64,000 nucleotides of DNA from Paenibacillus crassostreae. Lineage in GTDB: Bacteria > Bacillota > Bacilli > Paenibacillales > Paenibacillaceae. Below the pieces are notes generated by a model, which did no database searches, had not been told where the DNA came from, and was given only the letters and a program-made list of their open reading frames with translations. The DNA lies in contig NZ_CP017770.1 in the NCBI RefSeq assembly GCF_001857945.1, positions 4,092,001-4,156,000 of the forward strand, written 5' to 3'. Position numbers and translations under genes: made by a program. Below, in pieces: positions 37,341-46,126 of this stretch. The first letter of the stretch is position 1, and every line of letters starts with the position of its first letter.

Positions 37341-37976
37341 TTAATTTTTGTTCACTCCCTTGATTTTTTCTGATATCCCGATGAATAGCACATCAAGTGA
37401 TTCTTCAAAAGTGGGTAACAATCTCTCCATTAAGCTCACAATTGATTCTTCGGAATGAGTATATGTGTTTACGATGCCATGTAAGTTGAAAAAATAAATG
37501 CGGCTGTACATTAAGAGATGTTCGTCATTTTCAATAGCAAAACAAGTTCGAAGTGCCTTTTTTAATAGATTAAATATTGAAATCCGCATGGTGTTAATGC
37601 CATTCGCTGATTCTTCAAGATCCACACGTGATGCCTTTACGCCTATAAATGTCGTGTAAATGTTCCGATGTAATAAGCAAAATCGAATGAATTCAAGGCT
37701 TATCGTTCTAAGTCTTTCTTCTGGTGATAAGTCGATTTGTTGTAGAATACTCTCCATCTGAGTATTTAATGCTTGTAGTGGTGGCATAGCGAGTTGATGT
37801 AGAAGATCTTCCTTATCCTTGTAATAAATATATATCGTAGTATGAGAACAACCTGCCATCTTGGCGATCTCCCGCATCGTGACCGAATCAAATCCTTGCG
37901 AAGCGAAGAGTTGTCCGGCTGCTTTAATAATCTCTTTCTTGGTCTCTTGTGAGCGAAGTTCCTGTTTAGTTAACAT
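37341..37976 (-). CDS. TetR family transcriptional regulator
   Basis: A 211-residue repressor. Residues 10-57 hold the TetR helix-turn-helix: TKKEIIKAAGQLFASQGFDS, VTMREIAKMAGCSHTTIYIYY and KDKEDLLHQL. The C-terminal ligand domain has no recognisable signature beyond the TetR_C pattern. Three palindromic sites lie 39-81 bp upstream of its start, indicating tight autoregulation, and the MBL hydrolase follows in the same direction with overlapping or near-touching ends. Inducer unknown; such pairs often answer a toxic small molecule that the hydrolase may remove. Confidence 0.92.
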   Translation of the reverse strand: MLTKQELRSQETKKEIIKAAGQLFASQGFDSVTMREIAKMAGCSHTTIYIYYKDKEDLLHQLAMPPLQALNTQMESILQQIDLSPEERLRTISLEFIRFCLLHRNIYTTFIGVKASRVDLEESANGINTMRISIFNLLKKALRTCFAIENDEHLLMYSRIYFFNLHGIVNTYTHSEESIVSLMERLLPTFEESLDVLFIGISEKIKGVNKN

Positions 37977-38014
37977 GTTTGATAAACACTCCTATGTGAA
38001 AAACGAGATGGTAT

Positions 38015-38057
38015 AACCATTGGTTAGTAACCGTTGGTTATATAATAACCGATGGTT
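38015..38057. promoter_or_regulatory. Three tandem palindromic operators upstream of the TetR gene
   Basis: AACCATTGGTT (38015-38025), AACCGTTGGTT (38029-38039) and AACCGATGGTT (38047-38057) share the arms AACC and GGTT with a variable 3-bp centre. Starts are 14 and 18 bp apart. They are the probable binding sites of the TetR regulator. Confidence 0.75.
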
Positions 38058-38258
38058 ACTTTTATTGTCAATAAAAATTAACCTAATATCCAGTTAACAG
38101 GTAGGATGTAGTCAACATCATGTTTAGGCGCGATATGTATGAGCAACGATTTGATTCGGCGATTACCCAGACTAACCTCATGATTAAGATTGATCCGCCG
38201 AATAACCTTGTATACCTGCTGAAAGTCCGGACAAATTCTAGAGAGTGTATTTATTTTT

Positions 38259-38378
38259 ATGTCAGTAAAGAAAGATCAGAAGTTTAAGTATTATCCAGAG
38301 TCTCACAAAGTAGAAGCCAAGCTGACTTCTACAGAATACAGAAACCAGCAAAAAGTATGTTTTTACAATTTCTACTAA
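38259..38378 (+). mobile_element. Remnant of an IS3-type transposase OrfA
   Basis: ATG 38259 opens MSVKKDQKFKYYPESHKVEA, which resembles the N-terminus of helix-turn-helix OrfA proteins of IS3-like elements in Paenibacillus, then loses similarity and stops after 39 residues. No inverted ends, OrfB or target duplication can be seen. The surrounding 38058-38407 stretch of about 350 bp otherwise holds no supported gene. Confidence 0.4.
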
Positions 38379-38407
38379 ATGGAGTCCTAATCAATCTACA
38401 AACTTCT

Positions 38408-39451
38408 TTATTTTTTGAGTGTCCCCGTAGAATCTCTAAATATCGGCTTCGTTCTGACATGCGTGACTTGATAAGGTTTCAATGGGTCCTTTATCCTCGA
38501 AAGTAACATCTCAGCAGCTATGATACCCATTTCGTTATTAAATATATGCACTGTGGATAGATGTGGTTCCACAATGATTGACTCGGGTGTGTCATCAAAG
38601 CCGCAAATAACGATGTCATCGGGTATTTTAACATTTTTACTTTTTAAAGACTTCATTACACTAACGGCAATGAAATCATTTGCGCAGATGAATGCTGACG
38701 GCAAGTTTGTCATACCATCCAATAACTTATCTATCCAGTCAGGCTCAGAGAAAAAGTACTTATCCGGCACGACGATGCAGAGGGATAAGTCTAGTTGAAG
38801 TTTAGATTCTGTTAAAGCTCTATTAAACCCAATCCATCTCTCGTTAAAGCTCTTACAATGATTATAATCGCCAATAAATCCGATACTTGTAGATCCGTTA
38901 TCAATTAACTTCTTAGTGATGTAGTAAGTACTATGTTCATTTTCCATTAATAATAAATCTGCATTGAATTCGGGGTAAAAGGAATTTGCCGCACAATCTA
39001 TAAAGATAGTAGGGATTCTTAAATTATTGAGTAGTTCACTATAGTTCAAGTCAAACATTTCAATACAAATGATCCCATCAACCTTAGATATGTCAAAATT
39101 GTTAGGAAGAACTAGAGCCTTTATATCGGTATTCCGAACAATATGAATAGATAAATTGAAACCTTCATCACTTATTCTTTTCTCAAGTCCGCTTATTAGT
39201 AATGAACCGAAATGTGAACTGGTGGGCTGATTACATGTCAATAGTGCAATGTTACCAGCGTTTTTGGGAATGATATGATCACTTTCCACATAAGCGAATT
39301 GTTTATATTTCAATTCAATAGCTTTTTTAATAACCTTATTTCGTGTTTCTTCAGGAATGCTTTGATTACTATTGAGAGCCTTGGAGGCGGTATTCCGGGA
39401 TATCCCTAGAGAATCAGCGATATCTTGTATCGTTATTTTTTCTTTGTGCAT
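38408..39451 (-). CDS. LacI family regulator of the fructan operon
   Basis: A 347-residue LacI-type repressor. The N-terminal headpiece is ITIQDIADSLGISRNTASKA with LNSNQSIPEETRNKVIKKA, and the rest is a periplasmic-binding-protein-like sensor: DGIICIEMFD, GFIGDYNHCKSFNERWIGF and PSAFICANDFIAVSVMKSL. It lacks the canonical hinge alanine pattern but keeps YK. AAAGGTGG precedes the second in-frame ATG at 39451, so this is chosen over 39463. It is divergent from the importer/GH32/fructokinase genes across a 468-bp gap with repeated candidate operators. The inducer is probably a fructoside. Confidence 0.9.
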   Translation of the reverse strand: MHKEKITIQDIADSLGISRNTASKALNSNQSIPEETRNKVIKKAIELKYKQFAYVESDHIIPKNAGNIALLTCNQPTSSHFGSLLISGLEKRISDEGFNLSIHIVRNTDIKALVLPNNFDISKVDGIICIEMFDLNYSELLNNLRIPTIFIDCAANSFYPEFNADLLLMENEHSTYYITKKLIDNGSTSIGFIGDYNHCKSFNERWIGFNRALTESKLQLDLSLCIVVPDKYFFSEPDWIDKLLDGMTNLPSAFICANDFIAVSVMKSLKSKNVKIPDDIVICGFDDTPESIIVEPHLSTVHIFNNEMGIIAAEMLLSRIKDPLKPYQVTHVRTKPIFRDSTGTLKK

Positions 39452-39601
39452 GTATATTTCCACCTTTGCTAATAATGGCTATAGGAGTTCTTAGGCGATC
39501 GTAAATTACCCATATGTAGCTAATTTTATGTTGAATATATGAAGTGTTTCTCGCTTCTATATTAAATGTATAATACTTCAGATCAAATAGCAATAAAAAT
39601 G

Positions 39602-39853
39602 TTACAAATGCACAAATTATTCATATAAATATGATCAAATTTGCAAATGGAAATAACAAATCATCAATAGTTGAATCGCTTACATTTAGATTAATAAACT
39701 AATAGGTATCGAATAATCGCTGATATCAAAGGGTTTAATACGTAATTGTTGTATATGTACAAATGTATTTTACAAATGCACAATTTAAATTTTACAAAAG
39801 GGATTGACTAATGGTCTTAAAGTTTGATAAATTGTAAATGCAAAGAGGCAATT
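39602..39853 (+). promoter_or_regulatory. Promoter and repeated candidate operators of the fructan operon
   Basis: TTACAAATGCACAA occurs at 39602 and again at 39770, start to start 168 bp, about 16 helical turns, a distance that would suit looping. A good promoter follows: TTGACT at 39804-39809 and TAAATT at 39828-39833 with 18-bp spacing. A further motif, TTGTAAATGC, lies at the presumed start site, and TTGAATCGCTTACA at 39671 is a poor cre-like site. The rest of the 468-bp gap shows no gene. Confidence 0.45.
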
Positions 39854-39919
39854 GAAACAAATGTAAGCCCTTTCTAATAGTCATATGTAAACTTTCATCA
39901 GAGATCGGAGGTTAAAGGA

Positions 39920-40882
39920 TTGCAGAACTTAACGCAAGCCGAAAAAACAGACGCAAGACGCAGGAGTCAAAATCTTAATCATAGTAAATTTCATTTCATA
40001 CGAAAGAACTACTTTCTTTATCTGCTGTTAGCTCCAGCATTAATTCTTACACTAGTTTTTAAGTACATCCCAATGTACGGAGCGATCATTGCATTCAAAG
40101 ATTTCAACCCTATTCAGGGGATATGGGGAAGTGATTGGGTCGGGTTTAAATACTTTACGAAGTTCTTAACCTCGCCCAATTTCGGAGATATCTTTCTTAA
40201 TACGCTGAAGATAAGTTTTTATGGACTCATCTTGGGCTTCCCAGTTCCCATTATCCTGGCAGTCATGCTTAATCAAATACGTAAGGCAGGAATTAAAAAG
40301 AATGTTCAGCTGGCATTATATGCGCCGAATTTCATCTCAGTAGTTGTCGTTGTAGGTATGATATTTATCTTTATGTCTCCAACTGGTCCAATCAACCAGA
40401 TGATTTCTTCGATGACTGGAAAGCCCTTAATGTTTATGTCGGATCCGGCGTACTTCAGGTCTATCTATATTCTATCTGGTATTTGGCAGGCGGCTGGTTG
40501 GTCATCAATTATCTATGTAGCTGCACTGGCGAATGTTGATCCAGAGTTGCATAATGCAGCAAGCCTAGACGGTGCAAATATATTACAAAGAATCCGTCAT
40601 ATTGATTTGCCGACGATAAGACCAATCATGGCTATCGTATTTATACTAGCCGCAGGTGGAATCATGTCGGTTGGATTTGAGAAAGCCTATCTTATGCAGA
40701 CTTCAATGAATCTACCAGCATCTGAAATTATACCAACCTATGTATATAAAGTAGGATTGCAATCTGGTGACTACGCCTATTCCGCTGCTGTGGGTCTCTT
40801 TAATTCCGTAATCAACGTTATATTAATGATTTCAGTCAATTTTGTTGTTAAGAAACTTAACGAGGGAGAAGGCCTCTACTAA
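39920..40882 (+). CDS. ABC transporter permease, LplB family
   Basis: A 320-residue inner-membrane permease of the CUT1 sugar importer class. YLLLAPALILTLVFKYIPMYG is the first helix, six helices follow, and the EAA loop reads ELHNAASLDGANILQRIRHIDLP near 211-233 for docking to the ATPase. The start is TTG 39920, with GGAGG at 39907 and eight-base spacing. It is followed after 15 bp by the second permease. As in most Paenibacillus LplB/LplC systems, no ATPase gene is nearby, so a shared MsmX-type ATPase must energise it. The cargo is probably fructo-oligosaccharide or sucrose. Confidence 0.92.
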   Translation: MQNLTQAEKTDARRRSQNLNHSKFHFIRKNYFLYLLLAPALILTLVFKYIPMYGAIIAFKDFNPIQGIWGSDWVGFKYFTKFLTSPNFGDIFLNTLKISFYGLILGFPVPIILAVMLNQIRKAGIKKNVQLALYAPNFISVVVVVGMIFIFMSPTGPINQMISSMTGKPLMFMSDPAYFRSIYILSGIWQAAGWSSIIYVAALANVDPELHNAASLDGANILQRIRHIDLPTIRPIMAIVFILAAGGIMSVGFEKAYLMQTSMNLPASEIIPTYVYKVGLQSGDYAYSAAVGLFNSVINVILMISVNFVVKKLNEGEGLY

Positions 40883-40897
40883 GAAAGGAGTTGCCAT

Positions 40898-41779
40898 ATG
40901 TATATAAAACATTCTCGAATTGACCGCCTTTTCATAACAGTAAATACGATTCTGCTTACTCTGGCTGTACTAATTGTAGTGGTTCCATTGGTTTATGTCG
41001 TCATTGCCTCGTTTATGGATCCAACTGTGTTGTTGAGTAAGGGAATTTCATTTCATGTTTCCGATTGGAGTATGGAAGGCTATAACCTGATATTATCCAA
41101 TCCAGCTATGGTTCGTGGATTTGCCAATGCGGTGTTCTACTCTGTAAGTTTTGCATTGATTACCTCAGCCGTCTCCATTTTCGCAGGTTATGCCCTGTCT
41201 GTGAGTGACTTAGTTGGACGAAATGCCTTCATGACGCTTTTCGTGATTACCATGTTCTTTAGTGGAGGGCTCATTCCTACTTACATGCTGGTGAAAAACT
41301 TAGGTATGCTAGATACCGTATGGGCTATTATCATTCCTGGTGTGGTAAACGTATGGAACATTATTCTAGCAAGGACATTCTTCAAAGGAATCCCGAACGA
41401 ATTAAAAGAAGCAGCTAACGTAGATGGTGCTTCCGAGTTACTGATATTTTTCAAGATTGTATTGCCACTTTCTAAACCAATTGTATTCGTCATTGCGTTA
41501 TATGCATTTGTCGGTCAGTGGAATTCTTATTTCGATGCGATGATTTATCTGGATAACGCCAAGTTGCATCCGTTGCAACTGGTTCTAAGATCGATACTTA
41601 TCCAGAATCAAGCTCCTCCGGGTATGATTAGTGACCAATTAGCAATGAATGAACTGAAACGTCTCTCTGAAATGATTAAATATTCATCCATTGTCATCTC
41701 AAGTCTTCCGTTGATTGTAATGTATCCATTCTTCCAAAAGTATTTCGAGAAAGGTGTTATGGTCGGATCATTGAAATAA
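40898..41779 (+). CDS. ABC transporter permease, LplC/YtcP family
   Basis: This is the second permease of the importer, 293 residues with six hydrophobic segments. NTILLTLAVLIVVVPLVYVV begins the first helix; the EAA loop is ELKEAANVDGASELLIFFKI near 168-187, and the end MYPFFQKYFEKGVMVGSLK is the usual C-terminus of this family. AAAGGAG precedes ATG 40898. It forms a heterodimer with the preceding permease and takes substrate from the lipoprotein encoded next. Confidence 0.93.
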   Translation: MYIKHSRIDRLFITVNTILLTLAVLIVVVPLVYVVIASFMDPTVLLSKGISFHVSDWSMEGYNLILSNPAMVRGFANAVFYSVSFALITSAVSIFAGYALSVSDLVGRNAFMTLFVITMFFSGGLIPTYMLVKNLGMLDTVWAIIIPGVVNVWNIILARTFFKGIPNELKEAANVDGASELLIFFKIVLPLSKPIVFVIALYAFVGQWNSYFDAMIYLDNAKLHPLQLVLRSILIQNQAPPGMISDQLAMNELKRLSEMIKYSSIVISSLPLIVMYPFFQKYFEKGVMVGSLK

Positions 41780-41837
41780 TGGACGACTTTAATATAGTGC
41801 AGTTCATATTCTTACTATTATAAATGGGGGTCTAGTT

Positions 41838-43427
41838 ATGAAGAATGTAAGAACAGTGTCAGTATCCGTTATTGCGGCTATGTTAATCTTGTCTGGTTGT
41901 GGTAGTAACAGTGGTTCGTCAAATGAAGGTAATTCTACAGCTACAGACGGAAAAGTGACGCTTAAGATCTTAACACAAAGTTCACCACTCGCTTCAGCGG
42001 ATCCAAATGATAAGCTCATTAATAAAAGATTAGAGGAAAAGACTGGAATTCACATTGATTGGAAGAACTATACAAACGACGTATTTATAGAAAAGAGAAA
42101 TTTGGCGGTTGCCAGTGGTGATCTGCCGGATGCCATATTTGATGCTGCTTATTCTGACTATGATCTGTTGAAGTTAGCAAAGAATGGCGTCATCGTTCCT
42201 GTAGAAGATTTGATTGAGCAACATATGCCGAATTTGAAAAAGGTGCTGGAACAAGCTCCACAATATAAAGCTATGATGACCGCACCCGATGGACATATTT
42301 ATTCCTTTCCTTGGATTGAAGAGCTAGGTTCAGATAAGGAAAGTATCCATTCTGTAGATGACCTCCCTTGGATCAATGTGGAGTGGCTGAAGACATTAGG
42401 GTTGGATATGCCCAAGACAACCGAAGAACTGAAGCAGGTCTTGATCGCCTTTAAAACGAAGGACCCGAATGGTAACGGAGAAGCGGATGAAATTCCGATG
42501 TCTTTTATTAATAAACCAGGTGGAGAAGATCTGGCATTCTTATTCGGCTCATTCGGCCTTGGAGAGAACTGGGATCACACTGTTGTGACCGATGACGGGA
42601 AAGTGATATTCACGGCAGCAGAGGATGGATATAAAGATGCTGTAAATTATATCAACGAACTATATAAGGAAGATTTGATCGATATTGAAGCCTATACGCA
42701 GGATTGGAACACCTATCTTTCCAAAGGTAAAGATAATCGGTACGGCATGTACTTTACATGGGATAAAGCCAATATTACAGGTATGAATGACACATATGAT
42801 GTAATGCCGGCATTAGCAGGTCCAGACGGACATGTGAATGTGACAAGAACGAACGGAATGGGCTTTGATCGAGGACGTATGGTCATCACAAGCAAGAACA
42901 CTAAATTAGAGGATACTGCCAAATGGATTGATCAATTATATGATCCACTGCAGTCCGTTCAGAATAACTGGGGTACTTACGGAGATGAAACGCAACAAAA
43001 CATCTTTGAATTGGACACATCTACGAATATGCTGAAGCATTTACCATTAGAAGGCGCAGCACCAGTTGAACTAAGACAAAAGACAAGTATTGCCGGGCCG
43101 TTAGCTATTCTTGATGGATATTACGGTACAGTTACGACGAAGCCAGACGACGCCGCATGGAGATTGAACTTACTGAAAGACGTGATGGTTCCTGATATGA
43201 AGGCGACCAATATATTCCCTAAAGTATTCTTCTCCATCGATGAGCTAGATCGCCTTTCCACGATTGAAACGGATTTATTTGCCTATGTGCTTAGAATGCG
43301 TACAGAATGGTACCAGAATGGAAAGGCTGAATCGGAATGGGCGGATTACTTGAAAGAATTGGATCGTCTAGGATTACAAGAATGGTTACAAATCAAACAA
43401 ACAGGATATGACAGAAACACACAATAA
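41838..43427 (+). CDS. Extracellular sugar-binding lipoprotein of the ABC importer
   Basis: A 529-residue solute-binding protein anchored on the outer face of the membrane. The signal ends in LILSGCGSN with the lipid-carrying cysteine at 21, followed by a Ser/Asn/Gly linker. The mature part has the two-lobe fold of the very large LplA-type binding proteins of Paenibacillus (NGNGEADEIPMSF near 218, WGTYGDETQQNIFEL near 390). AATGGGGG precedes the ATG. Genetic linkage to GH32 and fructokinase suggests binding of a fructan fragment or sucrose. It is 58 bp after the permease gene. Confidence 0.9.
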   Translation: MKNVRTVSVSVIAAMLILSGCGSNSGSSNEGNSTATDGKVTLKILTQSSPLASADPNDKLINKRLEEKTGIHIDWKNYTNDVFIEKRNLAVASGDLPDAIFDAAYSDYDLLKLAKNGVIVPVEDLIEQHMPNLKKVLEQAPQYKAMMTAPDGHIYSFPWIEELGSDKESIHSVDDLPWINVEWLKTLGLDMPKTTEELKQVLIAFKTKDPNGNGEADEIPMSFINKPGGEDLAFLFGSFGLGENWDHTVVTDDGKVIFTAAEDGYKDAVNYINELYKEDLIDIEAYTQDWNTYLSKGKDNRYGMYFTWDKANITGMNDTYDVMPALAGPDGHVNVTRTNGMGFDRGRMVITSKNTKLEDTAKWIDQLYDPLQSVQNNWGTYGDETQQNIFELDTSTNMLKHLPLEGAAPVELRQKTSIAGPLAILDGYYGTVTTKPDDAAWRLNLLKDVMVPDMKATNIFPKVFFSIDELDRLSTIETDLFAYVLRMRTEWYQNGKAESEWADYLKELDRLGLQEWLQIKQTGYDRNTQ

Positions 43428-43512
43428 TAGATATAGAGCGTATCGAACAAAGATCGTGCCTAGCTACGGCAGGGCAGGGCCATTGTTAAGTATATCGCAA
43501 GGAGGAGAAAAT

Positions 43513-44988
43513 ATGACTAGCATTATTTCACAACAAAAATATCGTCCGGCTTATCATTTCTCGACAGAAGATAAATGGATGAATGATCCGAACGGTATGG
43601 TGTTTTTCGAGGGTGAATATCATTTGTTCTATCAATATGATAGTTTAGGAACGACAATGGGTGGGAATATGCACTGGGGACATGCAATCAGCACGGATCT
43701 AGTAACATGGGAGCGGTACCCGATTGCTTTAAATCCGGATGAGCACGGTGTGATTTTCTCGGGTAGCGCCGTTGTGGATTGGCAGGATACATCAGGTTTA
43801 TGTGGGGGTAAACCTGGATTAGTAGCGATATTTACCCATCATGATCAGGCTCCTGGTACAAACCATGCAAGGCAACGACAAAGCCTTGCCTACAGTACAG
43901 ATAGAGGAAGAAGCTGGATGAAATATGAGGGGAATCCGGTTCTTGAGAGTGAAAGATTCATAGACTTCCGAGATCCCAAGGTGTTCTGGCATCAACCGAC
44001 AGAGAAGTGGGTGATGATTCTGGCTAGTGGTCAGACGGTTTCTATTTATAATTCCCCGAATCTGATAGATTGGACATTTGCAAGTGAATTTGGTCAAGGG
44101 ATAGGCTCCCATGTTGGGGTCTGGGAATGTCCAGATTTGTTCCCACTACAGATTGATGGAGATCACTCTAAGGTGAAGTGGGTGATGTTTGTAAGCATCG
44201 GTAGTGAACCTGAATTTCCTGAAGGTTCTCGAACTCAGTACTTCACGGGGGAGTTCGATGGGGAGACATTCGTTAACGACGAGGCATCCAAGACCGTACG
44301 GTGGTTAGATTACGGCAGAGACAATTACGCAGGAGTCTCCTGGTCGGATATTCCAGAAGAAGATGGTCGTCGATTATATATTGGCTGGATGAGTAATTGG
44401 AAATATGCAAACCTCACGCCTACGCAAGGCTGGAGAGGTGCAATGACGATTGCTAGAGAGCTTTCGTTAGAGTCAAGAGACGGTGAAATAACCCTCATTC
44501 AACGACCTGTCCGGGAATTGGAGAAATTCCGGATTCCTGTCTTATCTTTGAAAGAAACAACAATGAAAGAAGCACAATCACGATTAACGGAACTGCAGCT
44601 GGATAGCTATGAGGTCGTTGCCGAGTTCGAAGCGACGACAGCGTTCGGCTTCAAGTTGCGAACTTCAACAGAGCAGGAGACCATTGTAGGTTATATCCCT
44701 GAGAGTTACGAATTGTATGTGGATCGTACACGATCCGGAGTAGTGGACATTCACAAGTATTTCTCTAGTAGGCATGCGGTGAAGGTAGAAACCACAGAGG
44801 GCAGATTAGAACTCCGCGTGTATGTGGACCGTTCATCGATTGAGGTCTTTGCCAGTGAAGGTAAAGCCGTAATGACAGATTTAATATTCCCTGATCCCGA
44901 GGCGAAGGGCTTAGAACTATTCGCTACCGATGTAAGTCTTAAGCTTCATTCACTTGAAATCTACGCTCTACCTTCACTCGGAAGGTAA
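43513..44988 (+). CDS. Glycoside hydrolase family 32 (beta-fructosidase)
   Basis: A 491-residue GH32 enzyme that releases fructose from sucrose, fructo-oligosaccharides or levan fragments. Asp25 in WMNDPNG is the nucleophile, RDPKV at 153-157 the transition-state stabiliser and Glu205 in WECPDLF the acid/base. A five-blade propeller is followed by the C-terminal beta-sandwich ending RSSIEVFASEGKAVMTDLIFP. There is no signal peptide, so it works on imported sugar. The frame opens at 43408, but GGAGGAG at 43501 fixes ATG 43513. The lack of a phosphotransferase system here favours a non-phosphorylated substrate brought in by the ABC importer. Confidence 0.94.
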   Translation: MTSIISQQKYRPAYHFSTEDKWMNDPNGMVFFEGEYHLFYQYDSLGTTMGGNMHWGHAISTDLVTWERYPIALNPDEHGVIFSGSAVVDWQDTSGLCGGKPGLVAIFTHHDQAPGTNHARQRQSLAYSTDRGRSWMKYEGNPVLESERFIDFRDPKVFWHQPTEKWVMILASGQTVSIYNSPNLIDWTFASEFGQGIGSHVGVWECPDLFPLQIDGDHSKVKWVMFVSIGSEPEFPEGSRTQYFTGEFDGETFVNDEASKTVRWLDYGRDNYAGVSWSDIPEEDGRRLYIGWMSNWKYANLTPTQGWRGAMTIARELSLESRDGEITLIQRPVRELEKFRIPVLSLKETTMKEAQSRLTELQLDSYEVVAEFEATTAFGFKLRTSTEQETIVGYIPESYELYVDRTRSGVVDIHKYFSSRHAVKVETTEGRLELRVYVDRSSIEVFASEGKAVMTDLIFPDPEAKGLELFATDVSLKLHSLEIYALPSLGR

Positions 44989-45011
44989 ACAGCAGGAAAG
45001 AGGGACAAAGA

Positions 45012-45893
45012 ATGATGCGTATTGGTGCAATTGAAGCGGGCGGTACCAAATTCGTCTGTGGGATCGGCAATGAAGAAGGGGTAATCGAGGATAGTGTGAG
45101 CTTCCCGACGGAGCATCCGGAAGTAACGATGGCCCGAGTGATTGCCTATTTCCAAGAGAAGGATGTGGATGCGATTGGCATTGGTTCCTTCGGGCCACTC
45201 GATATTGGCCCCACGAGCCCAACTTATGGATATGTGACAACTACCCCGAAGCCTGGATGGGCCAACTACAATGTTTTAGGCGAGTTGAAACAATCGTTCC
45301 CTGTACCCTACGGGTGGGATACGGATGTAAACGCTGCGGCATTTGGTGAAGCCAAGTGGGGGGCGGCAAAGGGCCTGGATAGTTGTGTCTACTACACAGT
45401 CGGTACTGGCGTAGGTGTGGGTATCTATTCGGAAGGGAAGCTTGTTCATGGACTGGTTCATCCAGAAGGAGGGCATGTATTGACTAGACGCCACCCTAAG
45501 GATACTTATGCTGGTTCTTGTCCGTATCATGGTGACTGTCTAGAAGGAATGGCAGCGGGACCTGCGCTTGAGGCGCGTTGGCAGGTGAAAGGTCATGAAC
45601 TTCCTGCCAACCATCCGGCATGGGAAATCGAGGCATTCTATATTGCTCAAGCCGTAACCAGCACGATCCTAATGATTTCACCGAAAAAGGTAATTTTAGG
45701 TGGAGGCGTCATGCAACAGTCACATCTATTCCCGATGATTCGCGAAGAGGTTCGCCGCAATCTCAATGGCTATGTAAGCGCAGAAGCGATTCTGAACCTT
45801 ATTGAAACCTACATTGTTCCGCCTGAATTAGGAAATAGCGCTGGCTTGTGTGGTGCGCTAGCGCTGGGGATTGAAGCGTTACGAGATCTTTAA
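45012..45893 (+). CDS. ROK family fructokinase
   Basis: A 293-residue kinase that phosphorylates fructose freed by the GH32 enzyme. RIGAIEAGGTKFVCGIGN is the ATP loop; DVNAAAFGEAKWGAAKGLDS contains the catalytic Asp region, and HPEGGHVLTRRHPKDTYAG with CPYHGDCLEG is the zinc site of the Bacillus YdhR/GmuE type. KVILGGGVMQQSHLFPMIRE near 230 is the second ROK signature. GAAAGAGGG precedes the paired ATGs at 45012. It lies 23 bp after the GH32 gene and a terminator follows, so it closes the operon. Confidence 0.92.
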   Translation: MMRIGAIEAGGTKFVCGIGNEEGVIEDSVSFPTEHPEVTMARVIAYFQEKDVDAIGIGSFGPLDIGPTSPTYGYVTTTPKPGWANYNVLGELKQSFPVPYGWDTDVNAAAFGEAKWGAAKGLDSCVYYTVGTGVGVGIYSEGKLVHGLVHPEGGHVLTRRHPKDTYAGSCPYHGDCLEGMAAGPALEARWQVKGHELPANHPAWEIEAFYIAQAVTSTILMISPKKVILGGGVMQQSHLFPMIREEVRRNLNGYVSAEAILNLIETYIVPPELGNSAGLCGALALGIEALRDL

Positions 45894-45933
45894 TTCGATA
45901 TTCTATAATATTTGAAATCAAGCAGTAACTTAA

Positions 45934-45970
45934 AAAAGACGTAAAACCATTTGGTTTTGCGTCTTTTACT
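45934..45970 (+). terminator. Terminator of the fructan operon
   Basis: AAAAGACGTAAAACC pairs with GGTTTTGCGTCTTTT (one mismatch) around a 4-nt loop; the second arm ends in four T. It begins 40 bp after the fructokinase stop and may also serve the converging LacI gene. Confidence 0.85.
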
Positions 45971-46126
45971 TCATTATGACGATTGAAGTAGAATCCCTTT
46001 ATCAGCAAGATCTCGCCCGTTTAATTGATCAGATTTTTTTTCGAAGCAAGATTGGGACAACGGGGCATTTTTAACAAAAAATGTTCTCTCGCACTTGACT
46101 TGATTATCTGTCAAATTTATAAACAA

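Noticed and set aside
38120..38287. 55-codon plus-strand frame in the gap before the LacI gene
   Set aside because: No ribosome site, no recognisable motif, and it overlaps the better-supported transposase remnant.
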